64,000 bases of DNA from Gemmatimonas sp. (GCA_011390935.1 JAABRL010000008.1:1-64000); one strand, 5' to 3'. Positions 26,955 to 39,499 are shown, counted from the first letter of the stretch. Program-made: numbers and translations. The notes: generated by a model not told the origin, from the letters alone.

Positions 26955-28289
26955 CTACGGGCGCAAGCGGTGCATGAGGCGCGGGAACGGGATCACTTCG
27001 CGAATGTGGTGCAGTCCGCAAATCCAGGCGATGGTCCGCTCGAGGCCGAGACCGAAGCCGCTGTGCGTGAACGTGCCGTACTTGCGCAAGTCGAGGTACC
27101 AGCCGTAGGACTCCACGGGCAGCCCTTCCTCGAGAATGCGGGCGAGCAGCTTGTCGTGATCGTCTTCGCGCTGCGAGCCACCAATGATTTCGCCGTAGCC
27201 TTCGGGCGCGAGCAGATCGTCGCACAGCACCGTGCGCGGATCGGCCGGATTCTCCTTCATGTAGAACGCTTTCGCCTGCTTCGGATAGTTCATCACGAAC
27301 ACCGGGCGATCGTAGTCGGCCACAATGAGCGCTTCGTCTTCGGCGCCGAGATCGTCGCCCCACTGCGTGGTGCTGCCCTTGGCCTGAATGAGCGGAATCG
27401 CATCGCTGTAGTCGAGACGAACGAAATCGCCGCTCACCTTTTCGAGCGGGGCCGTATCACGCTCGAGCAGCTTGAGTTCTTCGCTGCGGCGTTCGAGCGC
27501 ACGTTCCACGAGGTACTGCACGAACTCCTGCTGCAGGCGCATGTTGTCGTGCGTGTCGTACCACGCCATCTCCGGTTCGATCATCCAGAACTCGGTGAGA
27601 TGACGACGCGTCTTGGACTTTTCCGCGCGGAAGGTGGGGCCGAAGGTGTAGATGCGCCCCAGCGATGCGGCCAGCGCCTCGCCGTAGAGCTGCCCCGTCT
27701 GCGCGAGGTACGCCATGCCTTCGTCGAAGTACTCGGTGGCAAAGAGTCCGGAGCGCTCCCCGATGGCGCCGGTGAGAATCGGCGTATCGGTGCGCACGAA
27801 GTCGCGCGCGTAGAAGAAGTCGTGCACCGCCTGTTCGAGTTCGGCGCGCACGCGCATGATCGCCGCCTGCCGCGGACTGCGCAGCCAGAGGTGCCGGTTG
27901 TCGAGCAGGAAATCGACGCCGTGTTCCTTGGGCTGAATCGGGTAGTCGAGCGGGCTGGTGCCCACCACGTCGAGATCGGTGACGCCGAGTTCGTGTCCGC
28001 CGGGCGCACGCGCATCGGCCCGCACTTCACCGGTGATGGCGACGGATGTTTCGAGCGTCAGCGTGCCAAAGCGCTCCCAGGCGTGCTCCGGCACCTGCGC
28101 CTTCACAAGCACCGCCTGCAGGATGCCCGAGCCATCGCGCATCACCACGAAGGCCACCTTCCCACTGGAACGCACGTGGGTGACCCACCCGCGCGCGGTC
28201 ACGAGAGTGCCCACATGGGCGTGCAGGTCGGCAATGCGAGCGAACGGTGGCGTCACGGGAGAGTCGGCTGAAGTGGTGATCGAGGACAA
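26955..28289 (-). CDS. asnS: Asparagine--tRNA ligase
   Basis: The 444-residue class IIb synthetase charges tRNA-Asn. The order is an N-terminal OB-fold anticodon-binding domain (about 25-115, VGTLVTARGWVTHVRSSGK) and the class II core. Motif 2 is FRAEKSKTRRHLTEFWMIEP and motif 3 is FGLGLERTIAWICGLHHIRE followed by VIPFPR. Asn rather than Asp specificity is suggested by the overall length and by the absence of the large GAD insertion of bacterial AspRS. The frame opens with TTG at 28289 (after GCAGG); a GTG 11 codons inside is the alternative. No ATG is available before the conserved domain. The gene is 9 bases after the end of a hybrid kinase gene on the same strand and may be transcribed with it. 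Confidence 0.92.
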   Translation of the reverse strand: MSSITTSADSPVTPPFARIADLHAHVGTLVTARGWVTHVRSSGKVAFVVMRDGSGILQAVLVKAQVPEHAWERFGTLTLETSVAITGEVRADARAPGGHELGVTDLDVVGTSPLDYPIQPKEHGVDFLLDNRHLWLRSPRQAAIMRVRAELEQAVHDFFYARDFVRTDTPILTGAIGERSGLFATEYFDEGMAYLAQTGQLYGEALAASLGRIYTFGPTFRAEKSKTRRHLTEFWMIEPEMAWYDTHDNMRLQQEFVQYLVERALERRSEELKLLERDTAPLEKVSGDFVRLDYSDAIPLIQAKGSTTQWGDDLGAEDEALIVADYDRPVFVMNYPKQAKAFYMKENPADPRTVLCDDLLAPEGYGEIIGGSQREDDHDKLLARILEEGLPVESYGWYLDLRKYGTFTHSGFGLGLERTIAWICGLHHIREVIPFPRLMHRLRP

Positions 28290-28298
28290 GCCTGCAAG

Positions 28299-30887
28299 TT
28301 ATGAACTGCTGTGACCGTGTGGCAGGGGATCGGGGTGCGAGGCGCCATTGGGCCGCGACGCGTCGAGCAGCGCACGAACCTCCGCCAGCAGGTCGGCGGG
28401 GGTGAACGGCTTCGTGAGGAACGGCACGTCCGCCGCGGGGGCGCCCGCCTGCGACGCCGGGTATCCCGACATGAGCAGCACGGGCAATCCCGGGCGTCGC
28501 TCGCGCAGGGCGTCGCACAACTCGATCCCGCCCATTTCCGGCATGACGACATCTGACACGACCAGCGCCACCGGTGACTCGCCGCGTTCCGGCGAGGCGG
28601 TACGTTCTGTGTCGAGCACCGCCAACGCCTCCACGCCGTCGGCCGCGGTACGCACGACGTGGCCTGCGCGCTGCAGAATGTCGGACACCAGGCGGCGCAC
28701 GCCCGGTTCGTCCTCCACCACGAGGATGGTTTCACGCCCGCCTCGCACCGCGCGCGTTCCACGCGCTGGTGTGCGCGTGTCCGCGGCCGCGGCAACACAG
28801 GGCAGGAAGATGCGCATGGTCGTGCCCTGCCCTTCAGCAGACTCCACCAACACGCGGCCGCCAGCCTGCGTGACGATGCCGTACACCGTGGACAGACCAA
28901 GGCCGGTACCCTTGCCCGTGGCCTTGGTGGTGAAGAAGGGGTCGAAGATGCGATCCTGCACAGCGTCCGGAATGCCGACGCCATCATCGGCGACGCGAAT
29001 CTCGGCCCACACGCCCTCGTCGAGCGACGCCGGTCGCGAAGCCGAGTGCCGCTCATGCCGGCGCGTGGAGACGACAATGTGGCCACCGTGCGCGAGGGCG
29101 TCACGCGCATTCACGACCAGATTGAGCACGACCTGCGACAGCTGTCCGGCGTCCGCGCGCACGAAGACGGCGTCTGCGGTGAGGTCGAGACGGAGCGTGA
29201 TGCGCTCGTCGAGCAGGCGCGTCAGCAGGCGCTCGAGCTCGGAGACCACGGCGTTGACATCGAGCACGACGGGGCGCACCACCTGCTGACGACTGAACGC
29301 AAGCAGCTGCGCGGTAAGCAGCGCCGCCCGATCACCGGCGCGAATGAGCTCGCTCAGATCGCTGGCCGCTTCCTTTGCGGCGGCGTGCAGATCTCGGGTG
29401 CCGACGCCTGCGGTCGCATCGGCCCGCGTTGGCGCGAGGGCCTGCCCCAACGACTCCTCGGCCAGTCGCGCAAAGCCAAGGATGGCGGTGAGCAGATTGT
29501 TGAAGTCGTGCGCGATACCGCCGGCAAGCGTACCGACGGCCTCCATTTTCTGTGCCTGCCTGAGCTGCTGCTCGAGCTCGACGCGCGCCGTCACGTCCAT
29601 GACGACGCCAAGCAGACGCGCCGCCCGTCCTGTCGCGTCGAGTTCGAGTTCGGCCGTGGCAAACAGCCAGCGCACGCGGCCGTCAGCGGTGAGGACGCGA
29701 TGCTGGACGTGAAAGGGCGCGCCGCGTGTCAGCGTGGCCTGCACCGCTTCGTGCAGCGCCGTGCGGTCCTCCGGATCGAGCAGTGCGAGATACGCATCGT
29801 ACGACTCGGGGTGAACGCGACCGACGCCGTAGAGCTGCCCGACGCCCGAGTCCCACACGATGCGTCCGGTAGCGATGTCCCACCCCCACACGCCCATCTG
29901 GCCGGCGCCGAGCGCCACGCGGAGTTCTTCCGCACGTTCCCGTGTGGCCCGTTCGGCAACGCGTCGTTCCTCGACCTCGCGCGCCAGCTCGGCGTTGGCG
30001 TCACGCAGCGCGAGCGTACGATCGCTGACGGCGCGCACGAGTCGGGCCTGTCGTCCGTTGAGCAGGATCGCCATGCCCACCAGCAGTGCGCCGATGAGCG
30101 CCATGCTCACGCGCAAGAGGTTTCGTTCCCGCTGCAAGGCGGCGCCCCAGCCGCCAGCAGGCGTCGTGAGCAGCTGCCACTCACCGTCCTCGATGTCCAC
30201 CGCGGTGACCATCGGCGCATCGAGCGGCTCGAGCGCGCCGGCAATGTGCGTCCCTCGGCCGTCGCGCAGCACGTACGTCGCACTGGCACCAGCCGCGTCG
30301 AGTCCGGCGTCGGTGAGCAACGCCGGCACGTCGAGGATCACGTTGACCAACTCCGGTGCGGCGCCTTGCCGCACGGCCAACCGCACGAGCAGTCCGGTAC
30401 CGCCCTGGATGATCTCGATCGGCCCGGTGATCACCAGTTCGCGCGACGCGATGGCTCGGCGCACGTCGGCCGACACGCGCGGATCGGGATGCTCGTAGAG
30501 GTTGTACCCGAGGACCGCCTCGTTGCCGTCTACCGGCCAGGTCGCGACAATGCGCCCCCCCTGCACGAGCTGGAGGGCGCGTACGCCGTCGAGACCGGTC
30601 AGCAGCCCCGCCGCAAAGACCGGGAAATCCCGGTTGAGGCGATCAGCGTCGTCAGCGTGCGACTCGACGAAGGCGCGCAATCCGGCCAGCAGCGCCACCC
30701 GGCGTCCGAGCTCGCGCTCAATGCTGCGCGCCGCCTCGGCCGCCGTCGCACGCATGGTGGCGTGTTCCCGATCGAGCAGCAGGCGCGCGTACCATGCGTC
30801 CACGAACGAGCCGAGGCCCAGACAGGCAACGGCGACGAGCAGTAGCACGAGCGGTGTGGCGAGCGGGCGACGCGGCGAATCGGACAC
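28299..30887 (-). CDS. CHASE-domain hybrid histidine kinase with PAS and C-terminal receiver
   Basis: The protein has about 862 residues. It begins with a membrane helix (PLVLLLVAVACLGLGSFVDA) and a periplasmic CHASE-type domain, whose typical segments are ALLAGLRAFVESH, FPVFAAGLLTG and ITGPIEIIQGGTGLLVRLAV. A second helix (SMALIGALLVGMAILLNG) and a coiled region follow, then one PAS domain (MGVWGWDIATGRIVWDSGVG). The kinase core has His460 in GGIAHDFNNLLTAI and GTGLGLSTVYGIV, and the receiver has LVVEDEPGVRR, LVVSDVVMPEMGG and LTKPFTPADLL. CHASE domains bind small extracellular ligands. The start at GTG 30887 is preferred: a promoter-like -10 sits upstream of it, whereas a GTG at 30980 would put the start ahead of that promoter. 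It diverges from the efflux operon and lies 9 bases before asnS. No partner regulator is adjacent. Confidence 0.85.
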   Translation of the reverse strand: MSDSPRRPLATPLVLLLVAVACLGLGSFVDAWYARLLLDREHATMRATAAEAARSIERELGRRVALLAGLRAFVESHADDADRLNRDFPVFAAGLLTGLDGVRALQLVQGGRIVATWPVDGNEAVLGYNLYEHPDPRVSADVRRAIASRELVITGPIEIIQGGTGLLVRLAVRQGAAPELVNVILDVPALLTDAGLDAAGASATYVLRDGRGTHIAGALEPLDAPMVTAVDIEDGEWQLLTTPAGGWGAALQRERNLLRVSMALIGALLVGMAILLNGRQARLVRAVSDRTLALRDANAELAREVEERRVAERATRERAEELRVALGAGQMGVWGWDIATGRIVWDSGVGQLYGVGRVHPESYDAYLALLDPEDRTALHEAVQATLTRGAPFHVQHRVLTADGRVRWLFATAELELDATGRAARLLGVVMDVTARVELEQQLRQAQKMEAVGTLAGGIAHDFNNLLTAILGFARLAEESLGQALAPTRADATAGVGTRDLHAAAKEAASDLSELIRAGDRAALLTAQLLAFSRQQVVRPVVLDVNAVVSELERLLTRLLDERITLRLDLTADAVFVRADAGQLSQVVLNLVVNARDALAHGGHIVVSTRRHERHSASRPASLDEGVWAEIRVADDGVGIPDAVQDRIFDPFFTTKATGKGTGLGLSTVYGIVTQAGGRVLVESAEGQGTTMRIFLPCVAAAADTRTPARGTRAVRGGRETILVVEDEPGVRRLVSDILQRAGHVVRTAADGVEALAVLDTERTASPERGESPVALVVSDVVMPEMGGIELCDALRERRPGLPVLLMSGYPASQAGAPAADVPFLTKPFTPADLLAEVRALLDASRPNGASHPDPLPHGHSSS

Positions 30888-30939
30888 AGGGTCGGGTTGC
30901 GGATAACCGTACCCCGTCGTGGGGCATGAAGAGATCTTC

Positions 30940-30945
30940 AGTATA
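30940..30945 (-). promoter_or_regulatory. Candidate -10 element for the CHASE kinase gene
   Basis: The minus strand reads TATACT here, five of six matches to TATAAT, within the short direct repeat ATACTCTATACT. It lies 53 bases upstream of the GTG at 30887. No good -35 was found at 16-18 bases, so this is tentative. Confidence 0.35.
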
Positions 30946-31005
30946 GAGTATCGGCCGCGCCCCGTTCGCCGCGAGTCCACCAGGACGCCAGCGGGAGGAG
31001 GCGGC

Positions 31006-31046
31006 TTGACAAGTCAATGATCAACCATTTAGTTGATCGTATGACT
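31006..31046 (+). promoter_or_regulatory. Palindromic operator overlapping a promoter-like site, ahead of the efflux operon
   Basis: TTGACA (31006-31011) is a perfect -35-like hexamer. Just after it, GATCAAC (31019-31025) and GTTGATC (31032-31038) form a perfect inverted repeat around a 6-base AT-rich centre. AGTCA (31012-31016) and TGACT (31042-31046) extend the symmetry with one base of slip. The -10 region is not convincing. The layout fits a repressor site for the pump operon (TetR- or MarR-sized). The site is AT-rich against a GC-rich background. The downstream ATG (31041) is within or just after it and has no ribosome site, so a very short leader or leaderless mRNA is possible. Confidence 0.6.
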
Positions 31047-32456
31047 ACTCACTTTACGTCCCCACCAGCCGCACGGCGGCATCGAGGAGCGGCCCGCGTC
31101 GCGTGGCTGCTGGGACCGCTTGTCACGCTGGCCGCCTCGCTCGGCGCCCAGCCTCGAGCCGATCGTCCCGCGCTCCGACTGGCCCAGGTGCTCGACGCCG
31201 TGGACCGCGATGGCTACGCACCGGCCGCCGCCCGCGCCGATGCCGACGCGGCCCGCGCCGACATCACCGCCGCGCTCCCCGGACTGCTCCCCCAGCTGCG
31301 CGTCGAAGGCGGCAGCATTCGCACCACCGACCCCATCGGGGTGTTCGGCGCCCGCCTCCGCCAGCGCGCCGTCACGCAGGCCGACTTTGATCCGGCCCGA
31401 CTCAATCGTCCCGACGCGCTCACCCTGACCACCGGCGCGCTCGTGCTGGAGCAGCCGCTGTTCGCTCCACAGGCGCTGCTTGGCCGACGCGCGGCCTCCC
31501 TCGCCGCTCAGGCGGCCACTGCGATGGCCGACCGGAGCACCGAGCAGGCCCGGCTTGGTGCCACGCAGGCCTACTACGGCGCGGTCGTGGCCGTTGCCAG
31601 TGTCGCCGCGCTCGACTCCGCACTGTCCGCAGGACAGGCCCACGTACGACAGGCCACCACGCTTGAACGCAACGGGGTTGTCACCCGATCAGACATGCTG
31701 CTCGCGCAGGTGCGCGTGGGCGAGTTGGAAGCGCAGCGGGCGAGTGCCGCGGGCCAGGCCACGATGGCGCGCCTCGGACTCGCCGTACAGATGGGCGCCC
31801 CCGAGGATACCTCGGGAGCGCTGCCCACGCTGCTGCCAGGCACGCGCGAAATCACCGCACTGGTGGACGCCGGCTGGCCGCACGGGAGCGCCGTCGTGGC
31901 GCGTCGCGATGTGCAGGCCGCCCAGCTGGGGGAGCGGGCCGCTCGCGCCGACATCGCGCGCACCAACGGCTCGTGGCTACCCACGGTTGGCGCTGTCGCC
32001 CGCAGCGACTGGGCGTCGGTCAATCAACCCTTTGCTGGCACCCCGTACTGGACCGTTGGCGTGATGGGGTCCTGGTCGGTGTTTCGCGGCGGCGGTGACC
32101 TGGCCGATCGGCAGCGCGCCACGGCACGCGCCCGGGCCGCCGCCAGCCGTGCCGATGGCGCGGAAGCACAGGCCCAGCTCGAGGCGACCCAAGCGCGCAT
32201 TCAGCGCGAGGTCGCGGTGGAGCGGCTGCGAATTGCCGACCGCTCGCTCGAGCAGGCCCGCGAGGCGCTGCGACTCGTCCAACGGCGCTACGACGGTGGC
32301 CTCGCCGCGATCACCGAACTGCTCGATGCGGCCGCCGCGCACACCGCGGCCGACCTCGGGACCGTCGCCGCGCGTCACGACGCGCTGGTGGCCCTTGCTG
32401 CTGAGCGCGTCGCGCTCGGCCTCGACCTGACCCCTCTTCTGGCACTCGACCGATGA
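31041..32456 (+). CDS. TolC-like outer-membrane efflux protein
   Basis: The 471-residue protein has a signal peptide (RVAWLLGPLVTLAASLGAQ) and two TolC-type repeats made of long alanine-rich helices and short barrel strands. Marks are an early ALRLAQVLDAVDR helix, LTTGALVLEQPLFAP (first strand region), VTRSDMLLAQVRVGELEAQR (helix), YWTVGVMGSWSVFRGGGDLA (second strand region, the F-x-G-G turn common in the family) and VQRRYDGGLAAITELLDAAA near the end. It should be the outer-membrane duct of the adjacent RND pump. The start at 31041 is preferred over 31017 because it leaves the palindrome outside the gene and begins a normal signal peptide. Its stop overlaps the adaptor ATG as ATGA. Confidence 0.85.
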   Translation: MTTHFTSPPAARRHRGAARVAWLLGPLVTLAASLGAQPRADRPALRLAQVLDAVDRDGYAPAAARADADAARADITAALPGLLPQLRVEGGSIRTTDPIGVFGARLRQRAVTQADFDPARLNRPDALTLTTGALVLEQPLFAPQALLGRRAASLAAQAATAMADRSTEQARLGATQAYYGAVVAVASVAALDSALSAGQAHVRQATTLERNGVVTRSDMLLAQVRVGELEAQRASAAGQATMARLGLAVQMGAPEDTSGALPTLLPGTREITALVDAGWPHGSAVVARRDVQAAQLGERAARADIARTNGSWLPTVGAVARSDWASVNQPFAGTPYWTVGVMGSWSVFRGGGDLADRQRATARARAAASRADGAEAQAQLEATQARIQREVAVERLRIADRSLEQAREALRLVQRRYDGGLAAITELLDAAAAHTAADLGTVAARHDALVALAAERVALGLDLTPLLALDR

Positions 32457-33549
32457 TCCGTACGCCCTCTCCGATGGCAGCACTCTTCCGGCGCGGGACG
32501 CTCGTGTCCGGCCGAGCCCTGCAGCGTGGCACCCTCTTCGTCGCGGGCGCGGCGGTACTCGCCGCCTGTGGTGGCGCAGCACCCGACGCCACCGACGCCG
32601 CTCGGCCCCAGGTCAACACCGCCGGCCTGCAGACCGTCGCAGTCGTGGACAGCATCCTCCCGGACGTCACGGAGGCGGTGGGCACCGCCGCGCCGCTGCT
32701 CAGCGCGACGCTCTCCACCAAGCTCATGGCCACCGTGACGGCGGTGCACGTGCAGGAAGGCGCACTTGTGCGCGAAGGCCAGCTGCTGGTCTCGCTCGAC
32801 GTGCGCGATATCGATGCGAAGACCGCTCAGGCGACGGGCAACCTGCAGAGCGCCGAAGCGATGCTCGCTGATGCCGAAGTGCAGACGGCGCGCATGCGCG
32901 CCCTGTACGCCGACAGCGCGGCGCCCAAGGCACAGCTCGATGCGGCGGAAGCCGGACTCGCGCGTGCGAAGGCCATGGTCACCGCCGCCCGCGGCGGCGT
33001 GGCGGAAGCGGACGCCGTGCGGGAGTACGGTGCATTGCGCGCACCCTTCGCCGGTGTGGTGACGCAGCGACTGGTGGATCCCGGTGCGTTCGCCGCACCA
33101 GGCATGCCACTCATCACGGTGCAGCAGTCCACATCGCTTCGGGTGTCGGCCATGGTGCCGCCCGCCGCCGCGCGCACCCTCTCACGCGGTGCGTCGATCG
33201 CGCTCTCGATCGAGGGCGCCGAGACCACGGGCACGATCGAGGGCGTCGTCGCCGCACCGAGCGGCGGGCTATTCACGGTGAACGTGCTCGTGCCGAATCG
33301 TGATGGGGCGCTGCCGACGGGTGGCTCGGCCACGCTGCTGCTGCCTGGTGCGCCGCGTGCGGTGCGCCTCGTGCCGGCCAGCGCCATCACGCGTGAAGGC
33401 GACCTCACCGGTCTGCTCGTGCAGACGGCCACCGGTGCGGATCGTCGCTGGGTACGCCTCGGGCGCACGCGCGGCGCGTACGTGGAAGTGCTCTCCGGGG
33501 TGAATGCCGGTGAGACCGTGTTCCTCGCACGCACGGCGGAGGATCGTTC

Positions 33550-33553
<4 letters not shown>
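32453..33553 (+). CDS. RND efflux periplasmic adaptor lipoprotein (membrane fusion protein)
   Basis: The 366-residue protein has a lipobox VLAAC (Cys39), so it is lipid-anchored in the periplasm. The membrane fusion layout is clear: a biotinyl/lipoyl-like half (LMATVTAVHVQEGALVREGQ then LLVSLD), a short alpha hairpin rich in alanine (AKTAQATGNLQSAEAMLADA onward), the second lipoyl half (YGALRAPFAGVVTQRLVDPG) and beta-barrel/MP domains (LRVSAMVPP to LVPASAITREG). It links the permease to the TolC-like duct. It overlaps both neighbours by four bases (ATGA), which indicates coupled translation and equal supply of pump parts. Substrate specificity cannot be read from it. Confidence 0.88.
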
Positions 33554-36807
<3,254 letters not shown>

Positions 36808-37065
36808 GGCGCACGGCGCGCCGGGCTATTCGGTGCTGCACGACGTGACCGGCGCGGGCTCCCATGGCCGCATTGAAGGAAACCGGGCGTTCCCCGGGAT
36901 CGGCACCATGCTCGTGACGGTGGTGCCCGATGACCAGGTGGAGCCGCTGCACGTCGCACTGCGTACCGCCGGCGCACAGTTGCCCAAAGGCGAGTCACTG
37001 CATGTCGCAGTGCTGCCCGTCGAATCGTTCGTATGATCTGCCTTCTCTTTCACGGAGTTCAGGAT

Positions 37066-37266
37066 ATGTGCGCAGACCGCATCATTCGCCGCTTCGCCGG
37101 CGTGTTCGTCATGCTCTCGGTGGCCCTTGGCGCGTTCGTGAACCCGTGGTGGTACGCGTTCACCGCATTCGTGGGGTTCAACCTCGTGCAATCCAGCTTC
37201 ACGAACTTCTGCCCGCTGGAGAAGATCCTGGCGCGCGTGGGGTTCCCGGGGTGCGCGACGCGATAG
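37066..37266 (+). CDS. Small membrane protein, DUF2892/YgaP-like
   Basis: The 66-residue protein starts MCADRIIRRFAGVFVMLSVA, the usual opening of the DUF2892 (YgaP transmembrane) family, with two short helices (FAGVFVMLSVALGAFV and WWYAFTAFVGFNLVQSS) and a C-terminal FTNFCPLEKILARVGFPGC that carries two cysteines. In the family this part is often joined to a rhodanese; here it stands alone. The ATG at 37066 has a good ribosome site (GGAGTTCAGGAT). An ATG at 37033 overlaps the PII-like stop and would add 11 residues; it may provide translational coupling but the family start favours 37066. It is the last gene of the pump operon. Cysteine-bearing small proteins of this type suggest a sulfur or redox link, which is not proven. 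Confidence 0.75.
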   Translation: MCADRIIRRFAGVFVMLSVALGAFVNPWWYAFTAFVGFNLVQSSFTNFCPLEKILARVGFPGCATR

Positions 37267-37293
37267 CGGGCGCACGCGCCTGATGTCGGTCGA

Positions 37294-37324
37294 CCGTCGT
37301 GTCGCGCTGAGCGCGAGGCGACGG
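37294..37324. terminator. Hairpin between the efflux operon and recG
   Basis: CCGTCG (37294-37299) pairs with CGACGG (37319-37324), and TCGCGC (37302-37307) with GCGCGA (37311-37316), separated by a 2x2 internal loop and closed by a TGA loop. It lies in the 69 bases between convergent stops. No T-run, so it is a candidate bidirectional terminator only. Confidence 0.45.
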
Positions 37325-37335
37325 CCGCGCCGATC

Positions 37336-39462
37336 TCACCCCACGCGAAACAGCTCGAGCGCTCGCTGATACCCCACCGTGAGCAGCTGCCGCAGTCCGG
37401 CGTGTTCGGAGCGCGAGAGCATCGGATCGCGTTCAAGGAGCTGCTCGGCCGCCACGCGCGCGGACTCGTTGAGGTCTTCGTCCTGCACGGGGTCGGCAAT
37501 GCGAAACGCCGGCAGTCCGGACTGCCGCGCGCCGAAGAGATCGCCCATGCCGCGCAGGCGCAGATCGGCGCGGGCGATTTCGAAGCCGTCGTCGCTGCCC
37601 ACGATGATCTGCAGCCGTGCGCCGGCCTCGGTGCCCACATCGCCGAGCAGAATGCAATACGACTGTCCCGGACCGCGCCCCACGCGACCGCGCAGCTGAT
37701 GCAGCTGTGACAGTCCGAAGCGTTCCGGGTGTTCAATCACCATCACGGTGGCGTTCGGCACATCAATGCCGACCTCGATCACCGTCGTGGCCACGAGCAC
37801 CTGAATCTCCCCGTCCCGAAAAGCGCGCATGATCGTATCGCGCTCGTCGACCGGCAGCCGACCGTGCAGCAGCGCCACGCGCGTGCCGGCGAGCGGACCG
37901 GCCACCAGCGCTTCATACATCGTGGTGGCGTCCTTGAGATCCGTCTTCTCGGAGGCTTCGATGACGGGATACACCACGTACGCCTGCCGGCCGGCCTCGA
38001 GTTCGCTCCGCACAAACTCGAAGACACGCGCGCGCGCTGCCTCTCGCCGATGTACGGTGGTGATCGGTTGCCGCCCGGGTGGACGCTCATCGAGCGTGGA
38101 CACATCGAGATCGCCGTACAACGTGAGTGCGAGCGAGCGCGGAATCGGCGTGGCCGTCATGAGCAGCACATCGGGCTGCGCGCCATCAGCCCCTTTGGCT
38201 CCGAGCGCCGCACGCTGCTCCACGCCGAATCGATGCTGTTCGTCGATGACCACGAGCCCCAGTCGTGCGAACGCCACGTCGGCCTGAAAGAGGGCGTGCG
38301 TGCCAACAGCAAGCACCGGCTCGACCGAGGCGAGTCGAGTCAGCGCCGCGCGTCGATCCTTCGCGCCAAGCCGTCCGGTCAGCAGCACCGGCGTGACGCC
38401 GAGCGGTGCGAGCAGTCGTTCCGCGGTGCGTGCGTGCTGTTCGGCCAGCAACTCCGTAGGCGCCATCATCGCCGCTTGCCACCCGTTTTCCATCACGAGT
38501 AGCGACGCGAACAGCGCGACCACGGTCTTGCCGCTCCCCACATCTCCCTGCAGCAACCGATGCATGCGCCGCGGGCTGCACAGATCGCTCACAATCTCAC
38601 GCACCGCACGCTTCTGCGCCCCCGTGAGATCGAACGGCAGCATGTCGCGCAGCTGCCGTGTGAGCAGCCTCCGATTCTCGAACGGCGTGCCCGTACGCGC
38701 CTCCCGCGCCACTTCGTTCGCACGCCGGTGCAGCAGGTGCACGCAGAACAGCTCTTCCCACGCCAGCCGTGTGCGACCGATGCGCGCATCGGCGACACTT
38801 GCCGGTCGATGCACTCGCCGAAGCGCATCGGGCAAGGGCACCACCTGCGCGTCAGCGAGCAGCGCGGGTGGGAGTGGCTCCTTCACCAGCGGCAGCAGTG
38901 CATCGAGGTGCTGCTCCACGAGCGTGCGCAACCATCGCACGCTGAGCCCCTCCGTCGCCGGGTACACCGCGAGCACGCGCCCTTCGAGTGTACTCTCATC
39001 ACCCGGGCCGAGGTTCACGAACTCGCGCGGCTGCAGGCGCCGTCCGTGATGAAAGCGCACTTCGCCCGTGCACAGCAGCCAGTCACCTTTGGTGATGGTG
39101 CGTTCGAGAAACGGCTGTCCCGGCCACGCGAGTTCGAGCAGACCGCTGGCGTCCTTGATCACCGCCTGAAATACGCGCAGCCCTTTGCGCGTGGGCAGCA
39201 CGCCGGTGGCAATCACCTGCCCCAGCACGGTGACATCCGCGCCCACCGCGGCGTGCGCAATCGGGGTGACCGTGCTCGCATCTTCATACCGATGCGGCAC
39301 ATGCCGCAGCAGATCACCCGCCACACGAATTCCGAGCCGCGCGAGCGACTCTGCACGTGCCGGTCCCACCCCTTTCAGGTAGGTGACCGGCGTGTCGAGC
39401 GTAAGCCGAGGCGGTGGACCCGTTCGGCGACGGCGGCGCTCGCCACCGTCTTCCTGGCTCAC
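37336..39462 (-). CDS. recG: ATP-dependent DNA helicase RecG
   Basis: The 708-residue helicase remodels stalled replication forks and branch-migrates Holliday junctions. It has the wedge/OB domain at the N-terminus (TPVTYLKGVGPARAESLARL, then DLLRHVPHRYEDAST and TVLGQVIATG), the helicase core with Walker A GDVGSGKTVVALFA, motif Ia MMAPTELLAEQHA, DEQHRFGVEQR (the DExH-type box), LLMTATPIPRSLAL, and domain 2 with TTVIEVGIDVPNATVMVIEH and QLHQLRGRVGRG. The GTG at 39462 gives the normal length; the frame upstream enters the ftsY stop region. It is the last gene of the long division/wall cluster, 37 bases after ftsY, and converges with the efflux operon. Confidence 0.93.
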   Translation of the reverse strand: MSQEDGGERRRRRTGPPPRLTLDTPVTYLKGVGPARAESLARLGIRVAGDLLRHVPHRYEDASTVTPIAHAAVGADVTVLGQVIATGVLPTRKGLRVFQAVIKDASGLLELAWPGQPFLERTITKGDWLLCTGEVRFHHGRRLQPREFVNLGPGDESTLEGRVLAVYPATEGLSVRWLRTLVEQHLDALLPLVKEPLPPALLADAQVVPLPDALRRVHRPASVADARIGRTRLAWEELFCVHLLHRRANEVAREARTGTPFENRRLLTRQLRDMLPFDLTGAQKRAVREIVSDLCSPRRMHRLLQGDVGSGKTVVALFASLLVMENGWQAAMMAPTELLAEQHARTAERLLAPLGVTPVLLTGRLGAKDRRAALTRLASVEPVLAVGTHALFQADVAFARLGLVVIDEQHRFGVEQRAALGAKGADGAQPDVLLMTATPIPRSLALTLYGDLDVSTLDERPPGRQPITTVHRREAARARVFEFVRSELEAGRQAYVVYPVIEASEKTDLKDATTMYEALVAGPLAGTRVALLHGRLPVDERDTIMRAFRDGEIQVLVATTVIEVGIDVPNATVMVIEHPERFGLSQLHQLRGRVGRGPGQSYCILLGDVGTEAGARLQIIVGSDDGFEIARADLRLRGMGDLFGARQSGLPAFRIADPVQDEDLNESARVAAEQLLERDPMLSRSEHAGLRQLLTVGYQRALELFRVG

Positions 39463-39499
39463 AGCGCGATGCGCTCCGGCAAGAGGAACAGGTGATCGC

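Noticed and set aside
28659-30845. A 728-codon rightward frame opposite the CHASE kinase
   Set aside because: Antisense reading without a recognisable domain; kinase domains are continuous on the minus strand.
30898-30906. TTATCCGCA on the minus strand as a DnaA box
   Set aside because: One mismatch at a conserved position and partly inside the start region of the kinase gene; no second box nearby.
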